DNA of 64,000 nt from Micromonospora sp. R77 (GTDB lineage: Bacteria; Actinomycetota; Actinomycetes; Mycobacteriales; Micromonosporaceae). Each line of letters begins with the position of its first letter. Position 1 is the stretch's first letter. The stretch covers positions 5,518,001-5,582,000 of the forward strand of contig NZ_JALDST010000001.1 in assembly GCF_022747945.1 (NCBI RefSeq). Reading direction: 5' to 3'. Positions 17,253 through 24,995 of the stretch are shown here, one piece after another. Both the position numbers and the translations under genes were made by a program. The notes below the pieces were generated by a model, which did no database searches, was not told the origin of the DNA, and saw only the letters and a list, made by a program, of their open reading frames with translations.

Positions 17253-18187
17253 GTGGCCCTCACCACGGCGCCCGCCCGGACCCCCCGTACCGGCCCGGCG
17301 AAGGTCTGGCGGGGTACGTCTTCCTGTCGCCCTGGCTCATCGGACTGATGGCCATCACGGCGATCCCCATGCTCTTGTCGCTCTACCTGAGCTTCACCGA
17401 CTACGACATCCTCACCCCCTGGTCCGAGGTGCAGTGGGTGGGGCTGGCCAACTACGAGCGGATGTTCACCGACGATCCGTCGTACTGGCACGCGGTGCGG
17501 GTCACGCTGACCTTCGCGCTGGTCGCCGTGCCGCTGAAGCTGGCCGCGGCGCTCGGCGTGGCGCTCCTGCTGAACAAGGCGTGGCGCGGCGTCGGGCTGT
17601 TCCGTGGGCTGTTCTATCTGCCGTCGCTGCTGGGCGGCAGCGTCGCCCTGGCCATCGTCTGGGTCAACATGTTCAACCGGGACGGCGCGTTCAACTCGTT
17701 CCTGGCGCTGTTCGGCATCGAGGGGCTGCCCTGGGTCAGCGACCCCGACTGGGCCCTGGAGACGCTGATGGTGCTGGCGATCTGGCAGTTCGGCGCGCCC
17801 ATGGTGATCTTCCTGGCCGGGCTGAAGCAGGTCCCCACCGAGCTGTACGAGGCGGCGGCCGTCGACGGCGCCGGCACCTGGCGGCAGTTCCGCGCGGTCA
17901 CCCTGCCCATGCTCTCCCCGGTGATCTTCTTCAACCTGGTGCTGGAGACCATCCACGGCTTCCAGGGCTTCACCGCCGCGTTCGTGCTCAGCAACGGCAC
18001 CGGCGGCCCGGTCGACTCCACCCTGATGTACACGCTGAAGCTCTACATCTCCGGCTTCACCGACCTGGAGATGGGCTACGCCTCGGCGATGGCCTGGGTC
18101 TTCCTGATCGCCATCGCGCTGATCACCACGCTCTTCTTCAGCACCGGCCGGTTCTGGGTGCACTACTCCGACGGGGAGGCCTCGTGA
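17253..18187 (+). CDS. ABC sugar importer permease, MalF type (frameshifted near the start)
   Basis: Six-helix inner membrane permease. The downstream frame runs from MAITAIPMLLSLYLSFTDYD and contains the EAA-loop signature YEAAAVDGAGTWRQFRAVTLP, which contacts the ATPase. The real start is GTG 17253, behind AAGGAG, encoding VALTTAPARTPRTGPAKVWRG. Adding one base in the G-run at 17310-17314 continues this into YVFLSPWLIGL, the normal first helix. About 311 residues when whole. It follows the binding protein by 29 bases and overlaps the next gene region. A sequencing deletion in a homopolymer is the likeliest explanation. Confidence 0.87.
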
Positions 18188-18243
18188 GCGCGAGGAGTGA
18201 GCCGGGGTTGCGAGCCCCGCAGTCGCGAACGGAGAAGGCACCG
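18184..18243 (+). repeat. 60-bp GC-rich intergenic repeat inserted in frame at a permease start
   Basis: The segment begins GTGAGCGCGAGGAGTGAGCC, holds a small CGGGG/CCCCG hairpin and ends before ATG 18244. It can be read in frame as VSARSEPGLRAPQSRTEKAP, giving the second permease an odd hydrophilic N-terminus. Its sequence style resembles dispersed short repeats common in Micromonosporaceae intergenic regions. I see only one copy in this window. Confidence 0.45.
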
Positions 18244-19104
18244 ATGAGCGTCGTCGTGCGGCGCCGGAGCGACCCACGGCAGTGGGTCCGGCTGCTGGTG
18301 CTGGTCGCCATCGTCGCGGTGGTGCTCTATCCGCTGGTCTGGATGCTCGGCACCTCCGTGAAGTCGCAGGAGGAGATCGTCAACAACATCGGGCTGCTGC
18401 CCGAGCGGTTCACCCCCGGCAACTACCGCCACGGCTGGACCAACTTCGACGTCGGCTTCGGCCGGTTCTTCCTCAACAGCGCGCTGGTCAGCCTGCTCAC
18501 CGTGGTCGGCAACGTGATCTCCTGCCTGCTGGCCGCGTACGCCTTCGCCCGGCTGCGGTTCCGGCTGCGCCGGCTCTGGTTCGCCGTCATGATCGGCACC
18601 CTGCTGCTGCCGGGACACGTGCTGATCGTGCCGCAGTACATCCTGTTCCGGACCCTCGGGCTGGTCGGCGGCGACTGGCCGTACCTGCCGCTGCTGATCC
18701 CGCACTTCCTGGCCACCGAGGCGTTCTTCGTCTTCCTGATGGTGCAGTTCATGCGGGGCATCCCGCGCGAGCTGGACGAGGCCGCGAAGATCGACGGGGC
18801 GAACGCGTTCGGCATCTTCCGGCACGTCATTCTGCCGCTGAGCCGCCCCGCCCTGGTCACCACCGCGATCTTCTCGTTCATCTGGACCTGGAACGACTTC
18901 TTCCGGCAGCTGGTCTACCTGTCCAAGCTGGACGACTACACGGTGCCGGTGGCGCTGACCCTGTTCATCGACTCCACCAGCCAGAGCGCGGTCGGGCCGA
19001 TGTTCGCCATGTCGGTGCTGTCGCTGCTGCCGGTCTTCCTGTTCTTCCTCGCCTTCCAGCGGATGCTGGTCGAGGGCATCAACACCAGCGGGCTCAAGGG
19101 ATGA
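18244..19104 (+). CDS. ABC sugar importer permease, MalG type
   Basis: A 286-residue inner membrane protein with six predicted helices, the first being WVRLLVLVAIVAVVLYPLVW. The cytoplasmic EAA motif is LDEAAKIDGANAFGIFRHVI (about residues 178-197), the ATPase contact of CUT1 permeases. ATG 18244 is preferred, with GGAGAAGG upstream; a GTG at 18184 overlapping the previous stop would add 20 residues that come from a repeat-like sequence. It completes the importer with the binding protein and MalF-type permease. The next gene starts inside its stop (ATGA). Confidence 0.9.
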   Translation: MSVVVRRRSDPRQWVRLLVLVAIVAVVLYPLVWMLGTSVKSQEEIVNNIGLLPERFTPGNYRHGWTNFDVGFGRFFLNSALVSLLTVVGNVISCLLAAYAFARLRFRLRRLWFAVMIGTLLLPGHVLIVPQYILFRTLGLVGGDWPYLPLLIPHFLATEAFFVFLMVQFMRGIPRELDEAAKIDGANAFGIFRHVILPLSRPALVTTAIFSFIWTWNDFFRQLVYLSKLDDYTVPVALTLFIDSTSQSAVGPMFAMSVLSLLPVFLFFLAFQRMLVEGINTSGLKG

Positions 19105-19789
19105 GCGCCGTACCGGGGCCGCTGCCGGCCCGCCGGGACTGGCGGGACGTGCTGGGCGACGCCACCGACCTGGCCGTGCTCGGCTTCGCGCTGGTGCTGG
19201 CCGCGCTGCCGCTGCTCACCCTGGCGCCGGCCGTGGCCACCGCCAGCGCGGCCCTGCACGACCGGACCACCCTGGGCGGCTGGCCGGACGCCCGCACCAC
19301 GCTGGGCCGGTTCGGCCGGGCGCTGCCCGCCGGCCTCGCGGCCAGCGCCGTCGCCCTGGCGGTCGCCGGCGCGCTCGGCGCGACCTGGTCGCCGTCGCCA
19401 CCGGGCGGGTCCCCGGTGGCGGTCCGCTGCTGGCCGGCACGGCCGTGGTCACCGCCGTCATCCTCGGGTACGCGGGCCTGGTCGTCGTGCAGGTCGGCCG
19501 CACCGGGGGCCGGGGCTGGCGGGACGCGGCCCGGACGGCGACCCGCACCGGCACGCGGCGACCCGGCACCTGGGCCGCCGCCAGCGGGGTGTGCTGCCTG
19601 GCCGGGCTGCTCGCCGTGCTGGTCACCCCGCTCGCCGTGCCGATCCTCGCCGGGTACGCGCTGGCCGCCCTGCACGCCGTGCATCCCCGCACACCCGCCT
19701 CGGCAGCCGTGCCCGCCCTGACCGCCGGGTGCCCCCGCCCGCCCGTCCCGGCAGCCCTGGCCGCCGGCACCCGTTCGGACGCCTCGTGA
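19101..19789 (+). CDS. YesL-like small membrane protein of sugar-uptake operons (frameshifted)
   Basis: About 229 residues when whole, with four to five hydrophobic helices (LAVLGFALVLAALPLLTLAP at the start; VVTAVILGYAGLVVVQVGR and CCLAGLLAVLVTPLAVPILA later). Small membrane proteins of this kind (DUF624/YesL) accompany ABC importers for pectin and rhamnogalacturonan fragments in Gram-positives; their function is unknown. The two halves are in different frames, joined by adding one base near 19378-19384, which yields ALGA-DLVAVATGRVPGGG. It overlaps both neighbours by four bases. Assignment to DUF624 is by topology and context, so moderate. Confidence 0.6.
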
Positions 19790-20670
19790 CCGGCGATCCG
19801 CGCCCGGCAGCCGCCGGCCGACCGGCAGACGATCCCGAGGTGACCGTGCGCGGCGTGCCGGTGGCCCGGTACGTGATCCACCCCGCCCTCGATCCGAGGC
19901 ACGGACCCCGGCCCTACCTGCACCCGGTGCGGACGCCGGCCGGCACGCCGGTCACCGACGTGCTCCCCGCCGACCACGTCTGGCACCTCGGCGCGTCCCT
20001 CGCCGTGCAGGACGTCGACGGCACCAACCTCTGGGGTGGCCGCACCTATGTGCGGGACACCGGCTACACCTGGCGCGACGACCACGGCGTCATCGCGCAC
20101 ACCGGCTGGCGGGAGCGGGCCGCCGACCGGCTGGCGCACGACCTCGAATGGCGGGACCGGGCCGGTGGGCCGCTGCTGCGTGAGCACCGTCGGCTCGCCG
20201 CCGCCCCGGCCGGCGACGACGCCTGGTGGCTCGACCTGGACACCACCCTCACCTCGGCCACCGGCCGGGACGTCCACCTGGGCAGTCCGGCCACCAACGG
20301 CCGCCCCGGCGGGGCCGGCTACGGTGGCTTCTTCTGGCGGGCCGTCACCGACGGGCAGCCGCAGGTCTTCACCGCCGACGCGGCGGGGGAGGAGACCGTC
20401 AACGGCTCGACCGCGCCGTGGCTGGCGCTGACCGGGGTGGCGCCGGGCGGTGGGGCGTACACCCTGGTCTTCGTCGGGCTGGGGCCCGGCGACCGGTGGT
20501 TCGTGCGGACCGCGATGTATCCGGGCGTCTGCGCCGCCTACGCCTTCGACCGGCCGGCGGTGGTCGCCGCCGGCCGGCCCCGGCACCGCCGGCACCGGGT
20601 GCTGGTCGCCGACGGCCACCTGGACCGGGCGGCCGTCGCGGCCGGCTCGACCCGGCGGCGGGCGCGGTGA
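19786..20670 (+). CDS. PmoA-like (DUF6807) family protein
   Basis: A 294-residue soluble protein. The core reads RPYLHPVRTPAGTPVTDVLP, then DHVWHLGASLAVQDVDGTNL and WGGRTYVRD, which is the conserved front of the PmoA/DUF6807 family found in sugar-catabolism clusters. Despite the old name there is no evidence for methane oxidation; the biochemical role is not established. A later GGAGYGGFFWRAV and an FVRTAMYPGV block complete the fold. The start is GTG 19786, overlapping the previous stop. Position between the importer and KDG kinase suggests it processes an imported pectin-derived compound. Confidence 0.75.
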   Translation: MTGDPRPAAAGRPADDPEVTVRGVPVARYVIHPALDPRHGPRPYLHPVRTPAGTPVTDVLPADHVWHLGASLAVQDVDGTNLWGGRTYVRDTGYTWRDDHGVIAHTGWRERAADRLAHDLEWRDRAGGPLLREHRRLAAAPAGDDAWWLDLDTTLTSATGRDVHLGSPATNGRPGGAGYGGFFWRAVTDGQPQVFTADAAGEETVNGSTAPWLALTGVAPGGGAYTLVFVGLGPGDRWFVRTAMYPGVCAAYAFDRPAVVAAGRPRHRRHRVLVADGHLDRAAVAAGSTRRRAR

Positions 20671-20711
20671 CCGGTCCGGAGGTGGCGCGGTGACCGGCCC
20701 GGAGGTGGCGT
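20666..20711 (+). repeat. 23-bp tandem duplication of a gene start
   Basis: GGTGACCGG(T/C)CCGGAGGTGGCG is present twice head to tail (20666-20688 and 20689-20711), differing at two positions. The first copy keeps a GTGA overlap with the PmoA-like stop but reads only VTGPEVAR and then stops; the second provides the working KDG-kinase start. The duplication appears to have displaced the original coupled start by 23 bases. Confidence 0.7.
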
Positions 20712-21686
20712 GCGTCGGTGAGACCATGGTGGTGCTGGCCCCGCGCCCGGCACGCCTCTGGAACACGCCGACCGGCTCGCCGTCGGGGTCGGCGGTGCCG
20801 AGTCGAACGTGGCGATGGGCCTGGCCCGGCTCGGCCACCGGGCCGCCTGGGTCAGCCGGGTCGGCGACGATCCGTTCGGCCGCCGGGTGGTGCGCGAGGT
20901 CGCCGCCGCCGGGGTGGACACCTCGCTGGTCACCGTGGACCCGACCGCGCCGACCGGCGTCTACCTGAAGGATCCCGGCCCGACCGGCACCCGGGTGCAC
21001 TACTACCGGTCCGGTTCCGCCGCCGCCCGGCTGACCGGCCGGGACCTCGCCGACCCCCGGCTGACCGGCGTCCGGCTGCTGCACCTCACCGGGATCACCC
21101 CCGCGCTCTCGGCCGGCTGCCGCGACCTCGTGGCCCGGACGCTGGCCGCCCGTCCGCTCCCCGGCACCCGGATCAGCTTCGACGTCAACCACCGGCCGGC
21201 GCTCTGGCCGGCCGGCGAGGCCGCCCCGGTGCTGCGGGACCTCGCCGACCGGGCCGACGTCGTCCTCGTCGGCCTCGACGAGGCGTACCTGCTGTGGGGG
21301 GTCGCCGACCCGGCGGATGTCCGGGGGTTGCTGCCCGGGCCGGAGCTCGTGGTGGTCAAGGACGGGGCGGTCGGTGCGACCGCGCTGCCGCGCGGCGGGG
21401 CGGCGGTCTTCGTACCGGCCCTGGCGGTGACCGTGCTGGAGGCGGTCGGGGCCGGCGACGCCTTCGCCGCCGGGTTCCTCTCCGGCCTGCTGCGCGGCCT
21501 CGACCTGGTGGCCTGCCTGCGGCTCGGGCACCTCACCGCCGTGCCGGCGCTGACCGCGGCCGGGGACACCGCGCCCCGCCCGACCCGGCGCGGACCGCCC
21601 GGGCCCTGGCTCTGCCGGACGCGGAGTGGGCCGCGCTGGACCTCACCGGGCCGTCCGGCCAGCACAGTGGAGGGAATGCCGCATGA
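20690..21686 (+). CDS. kdgK: PfkB-family kinase, probably 2-keto-3-deoxygluconate kinase (two frameshifts)
   Basis: Ribokinase-fold enzyme expected to phosphorylate KDG to KDPG. Segments in three frames join into one protein: VACVGETMVVLAP; then PGTPLEHADRLAVGVGGAES and NVAMGLARLG (the GGAExNVA substrate motif) through VTVLEAVGAGDAFAAGFLSG (PfkB signature 2 with the catalytic Asp); then PPDPARTARALALPDAEWAA. One base is missing near 20745-20750 and one in the C-run near 21579. About 333 residues when whole. The next gene is the aldolase for its product, in ATGA overlap, which supports KDG as substrate. Confidence 0.85.
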
Positions 21687-22288
21687 GCGGACACGACGTC
21701 GGGACGATCTTCGGCGACGCGCGGGTGATGGTGATCCTGCGCGACCTGCCGCCGGCCGAGACGGTCCGGCTCGCCGGGCGAGCCTGGGACCTGGGCATCG
21801 GCGTGGTGGAGGTGCCGATCCGCACGCCCGGGGCGGTGACCGCGCTGCGCGCCGCCGTCGAGGCCGGCCGGGCGCGGGGCCGGCCGGTCGGGGCGGGCAC
21901 CGTCCGCACCCCCGCCCAGGTGCGCCAGGCGGCCGGCGCCGGGGCGGCCTTCACCGTCGCACCCGGCCTGGACCTGGCCGTGGTCGACGCGGCCACCAGC
22001 CATGGGCTGCCGCACCTGCCCGGGGTGGCCACCCCCACCGAGGCGCAGCGGGCCCTCGATCACGGCCTGCGCTGGCTCAAGGCGTTCCCGGCGGTGAGCC
22101 TCGGGCCGGCGTGGTTCCGCGCGGTCGCCGGGCCGCTGCCCGAGCTGCGGTTCGTGGCCACCGGCGGGATCGACGCGGCGAACGCGGGCGACTTCCTGGC
22201 CGCCGGGGTACGGGTGGTGGCGGTCGGCTCGGCGCTGTCCGACCCGGGCCAGCTCGGCCGTCTCGCCGCGCTCGCCGCCGACCGTTGA
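21683..22288 (+). CDS. eda: KDPG aldolase (2-dehydro-3-deoxy-6-phosphogluconate aldolase)
   Basis: A 201-residue class I aldolase. It splits KDPG to pyruvate and glyceraldehyde-3-phosphate, the last step of the uronate route. The N-terminal MVILRDLPPAETVRLA, the catalytic glutamate region VVEVPIRTPGA (about 40), VGAGTVRTPAQV, and the Schiff-base lysine in LRWLKAFPA (about 131-139) are all present, followed by FVATGGIDAANAGDFLAAG. ATG 21683 overlaps the kinase stop. It ends the plus-strand uronate operon and converges on the membrane protein gene only three bases away. Confidence 0.92.
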   Translation: MSGHDVGTIFGDARVMVILRDLPPAETVRLAGRAWDLGIGVVEVPIRTPGAVTALRAAVEAGRARGRPVGAGTVRTPAQVRQAAGAGAAFTVAPGLDLAVVDAATSHGLPHLPGVATPTEAQRALDHGLRWLKAFPAVSLGPAWFRAVAGPLPELRFVATGGIDAANAGDFLAAGVRVVAVGSALSDPGQLGRLAALAADR

Positions 22289-22291
22289 CGG

Positions 22292-22999
22292 TCAGCCGGT
22301 CGGGCCGAAGAGGGAGAGCAGGACCAGCGCCGCGGCGAGCGCCAGCAGACCGAGCACCGCCCGCCGGCCCGGCCGCGGCCCGTCGCGCAGCACCGTCACC
22401 CCGAGCGGCACCAACGCGTAGCAGAGCCCACCGACGGCGATCAGCGACTGCGGCACCTGCGTGCCCTTCAACGTGCCCAGGGCGAGCACCCACATCAGGC
22501 CCAGGGCGACCGCTCGGGGCCGGCTCAGCGCCCGCGACCGGTACGCGCCGATCGCCAGGACGACCCAGCCGGTCACCACGGCCAGCGCCGGGAACCGGAA
22601 GAGGTGCCACGCCTGGTACGTGTCGCCCACGATCCGGGTCGCCTCGTCCGCGCCCTCGGCCCGGACGAGCTGGAACGCCAGGTGGTCGATGCCACCGTGG
22701 AAGGTGCGGGTGAACAGGCCGAGGACGACCAGCCCGGCACCCCAGGCCGCCCAGACCGGGTGGGTCCGGCCGATCAGCCGGGCCAGCGCCGCCACGCCGG
22801 GCGTCAGGACGACCATGCCGGCGGTGAAGAGGCTGTACGCGGCCACCATGAGCGCCGGATGGGCCTGGTACGCGGCGAGCTGCTGCGGAAAGAAGTAGTG
22901 GAACCGGATCCGGAGCAGGATGCCGGCGAGGACCAGCAGCGGCCCGAGGACCAGCGAGATGCCGCCGAGCCACCGACCGGGGAAGGAATAGTTCGTCAT
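22292..22999 (-). CDS. Seven-helix hypothetical membrane protein
   Basis: A 235-residue integral membrane protein with about seven hydrophobic helices, starting WLGGISLVLGPLLVLAGILL and ending AVLGLLALAAALVLLSLFGP. I do not recognise a named family beyond general similarity to actinobacterial DUF4386-like proteins, and there are no catalytic motifs. ATG 22999 is chosen because GGGGAGC precedes it; the same frame is open further upstream. It is divergent from the two-component kinase across a 131-bp region with a 9-bp inverted repeat, so it is the likeliest local target of that regulator, possibly as a stress or membrane-active-compound response protein. Confidence 0.6.
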   Translation of the reverse strand: MTNYSFPGRWLGGISLVLGPLLVLAGILLRIRFHYFFPQQLAAYQAHPALMVAAYSLFTAGMVVLTPGVAALARLIGRTHPVWAAWGAGLVVLGLFTRTFHGGIDHLAFQLVRAEGADEATRIVGDTYQAWHLFRFPALAVVTGWVVLAIGAYRSRALSRPRAVALGLMWVLALGTLKGTQVPQSLIAVGGLCYALVPLGVTVLRDGPRPGRRAVLGLLALAAALVLLSLFGPTG

Positions 23000-23032
23000 G
23001 CTCCCCACGGTTCCGGGACCCGGCTCGCGGCA

Positions 23033-23084
23033 CATCGGACCACGGCGGGCTCCCTGCCGGGGCGCGGGTGACCACGGTCCGATG
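23033..23084. promoter_or_regulatory. Inverted repeat CATCGGACC...GGTCCGATG in a divergent promoter region
   Basis: Perfect 9-bp arms (23033-23041 and 23076-23084) are 34 bases apart, and GACCACGG also recurs directly at 23038-23045 and 23070-23077. The pair lies between the membrane protein and the NarL-type kinase and may be the response-regulator binding region. Confidence 0.35.
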
Positions 23085-23118
23085 GCCACGGGGGGACGTG
23101 CCGGCGACGCCGGGCGGT

Positions 23119-23124
23119 TAGCGT
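23119..23124 (+). promoter_or_regulatory. Candidate -10 (TAGCGT) for a leaderless kinase transcript
   Basis: A TANNNT box ends six bases before GTG 23131, with no ribosome-binding sequence between them. This spacing places the transcription start at the start codon. Confidence 0.45.
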
Positions 23125-23130
23125 GGGCCG

Positions 23131-24324
23131 GTGACCGTCTCCCGCCGGCTGCTCGTCACCGATCTGCTCTGGGCGGTGCTGCTGGTGCTGCTGGTCGCCT
23201 ACACCGTCACCGACCCGCCCGGGCCCGCGTACCCCGGACCGGCGGGTGTGGTGTGGTCCACGGCCGCGCTGGTCGCGCTGCCGGTGGCGGTGCGGCGACG
23301 CTGGCCGCTCGTCGTCCTGGCGGCGGTGTCCCTGACGGCGGCCACGGCCACGGCGGCGGGCGTCGCGGGGGCCGGCATGCTGGTGGTGGAGTTCCTGCCG
23401 GCGGCCACCGCCCTCTACACGGTCGCCGTCGCCCTGCCCGCACGTCGTTCCGTCCCCGCGCTGCTGGCCGGTCTCGCGCCCGCGGCGGCAGCGGTCGCGG
23501 TCTTCTACGCGGCCCGGCTGCCGGCGCTGCCGCCCGTCGCCGACGCCGAGGTGCCGCTCTGGGCGCCGGGGGAGATCGGCGTGACGGTGGCGCTGCTGGC
23601 GATCTTCTGGTCGGTCGGGCGTCTCGTCCGGTGGCGTCGGGACGTGGCCGCCCGGCTGGCCCGGTCCCTGGCCCACGCGGCAGTCGTCGACGAGCGGCTG
23701 CGCATCGCGCGCGACCTGCACGACATCGTGGGGCACAGCATGAGCCTGATCGCCGTGAAGGCCACCGTCGCCAACCACCTCGCCGACACCCGGCCGGAGG
23801 AGGTCCGGGCCGCGCTCGCCGTCATCGAGGAGACCAGCCGTAGCGGGCTCGCCGACCTTCGCCGGGCGCTGGGTGTCCTGCGGGCGGAGGGGACCGGCGA
23901 GGTCGTCCCGGCCGACCTCGCGCCGGCCGCCGGACCGGCGGAACTGGCGGAGCTGGTCGAGCGCGCCGAGGACGCCGGGGTACGGGTGACGCTGCGCGTC
24001 GGTGGCGTCGACGACCTGCGGCCCGCGCTCGGACTCACCGCGTACCGGGTGGTGCAGGAGGCGTTGACGAACGTCATCCGGCACGCCGCGCCCACCACGT
24101 GCCGGGTGGCCGTCGAGGTGGTGGCGGGGGTGTTGCGGGTGGAGGTGACCGACGACGGGCCCCCCGACCGCGCCGCCACCCTGCCCGGCGCCGGCCGGGG
24201 CCTGGTCGGCATGCGGGAACGGGTGGTGCTCTACGGTGGCACCCTCACCACCGGTCCGCGGCCCGAGGGCGGTTTCCGCGTCCACGCGTCGGTCCCGGTC
24301 ACCCCGTCCGGGCGGACCGCATGA
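23131..24324 (+). CDS. NarL-type sensor histidine kinase
   Basis: A 397-residue membrane kinase. About five N-terminal hydrophobic helices (for example LLWAVLLVLLVAYTVT and PLVVLAAVSLTAATATAAG) replace a large sensory domain. The HisKA_3 dimerisation helix has the phospho-acceptor in RIARDLHDIVGHSMSLIA (about 191-208), and the ATPase domain has the N-box AYRVVQEALTNVIRHA and G-box EVTDDGPP and GRGLVGMRERV. The ATPase domain ends in FRVHASVPV. The gene overlaps its response regulator by four bases. Such kinases usually sense membrane perturbation or small effectors; the signal here is unknown. Confidence 0.92.
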   Translation: MTVSRRLLVTDLLWAVLLVLLVAYTVTDPPGPAYPGPAGVVWSTAALVALPVAVRRRWPLVVLAAVSLTAATATAAGVAGAGMLVVEFLPAATALYTVAVALPARRSVPALLAGLAPAAAAVAVFYAARLPALPPVADAEVPLWAPGEIGVTVALLAIFWSVGRLVRWRRDVAARLARSLAHAAVVDERLRIARDLHDIVGHSMSLIAVKATVANHLADTRPEEVRAALAVIEETSRSGLADLRRALGVLRAEGTGEVVPADLAPAAGPAELAELVERAEDAGVRVTLRVGGVDDLRPALGLTAYRVVQEALTNVIRHAAPTTCRVAVEVVAGVLRVEVTDDGPPDRAATLPGAGRGLVGMRERVVLYGGTLTTGPRPEGGFRVHASVPVTPSGRTA

Positions 24325-24989
24325 CCGTCCGCGTCGTGGTCGCCGACGACCACGCCCTGCTGCGGGAGAGCTTCCGGCTGCTCATCGAGAGCGTCCCGGG
24401 CTTCGAGGTGGTCGGCGAGGCGGCCGGCGGGCGGGAGGCGATCACGGTGTGCCGGCGGGAACGGCCCGACGTGGTGCTGATGGACGTCCGCATGCCCGAT
24501 CTGGACGGCATCGAGGCCACCCGGCGGATCTGCGCCGCCCCCGACACCCGGGCCGCCCGGGTGCTCATCCTCACCACCTTCGACCTCGATGAGTACGTGT
24601 TCGGCGCGCTCCGGGCCGGGGCCAGCGGGTTCCTGGTCAAGGACACCAGCGCGGCCGACCTGCTCGCCGCGATCCGGGTCGTCGCCGCCGGTGAGGCGCT
24701 GCTCGCTCCCACCGTCACCCGCCGCCTGATCGCCGCCTTCACGGCCGGGCCGCCGCAGCGGACCCCCTGCGGGTCCCCGCTGCTCGACCGCCTCACCGAA
24801 CGCGAGCGCGAGGTGCTGACCCTGATCGCCCGGGGCCGGTCCAATGCCGAGCTCGCGGCGGAGCTGTCGCTCAGCCCCGGCACCGTGAAGACGTACGTCG
24901 GGCGGCTGCTGAGCAAGCTCGACGCGCGCGACCGGGCCCAACTGGTGATCCTGGCGTACGAGACGGGGCTGGTCAGCCCGCAGGGGTGA
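24321..24989 (+). CDS. NarL/LuxR-family response regulator
   Basis: A 222-residue DNA-binding regulator. Receiver domain: VVVADDHALLRESFRLLI, phospho-acceptor in PDVVLMDVRMPDLDGIEA (about 54), ILTTFD and the lysine in GFLVKDTS. C-terminal LuxR helix-turn-helix: LTEREREVLTLIARGRSN followed by ELAAELSLSPGTVKTYVGRL. ATG 24321 overlaps the kinase stop (ATGA), marking them as a cognate pair. It converges on the LacI gene seven bases further on without an obvious terminator. Its probable local target is the divergent membrane gene. Confidence 0.93.
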   Translation: MTVRVVVADDHALLRESFRLLIESVPGFEVVGEAAGGREAITVCRRERPDVVLMDVRMPDLDGIEATRRICAAPDTRAARVLILTTFDLDEYVFGALRAGASGFLVKDTSAADLLAAIRVVAAGEALLAPTVTRRLIAAFTAGPPQRTPCGSPLLDRLTEREREVLTLIARGRSNAELAAELSLSPGTVKTYVGRLLSKLDARDRAQLVILAYETGLVSPQG

Positions 24990-24995
24990 GCGTGG

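Noticed and set aside
19786..20670. Methane oxidation role suggested by the PmoA name
   Set aside because: The family label is historical. There are no copper-ligand or membrane features of methane monooxygenase, and the context is sugar catabolism.
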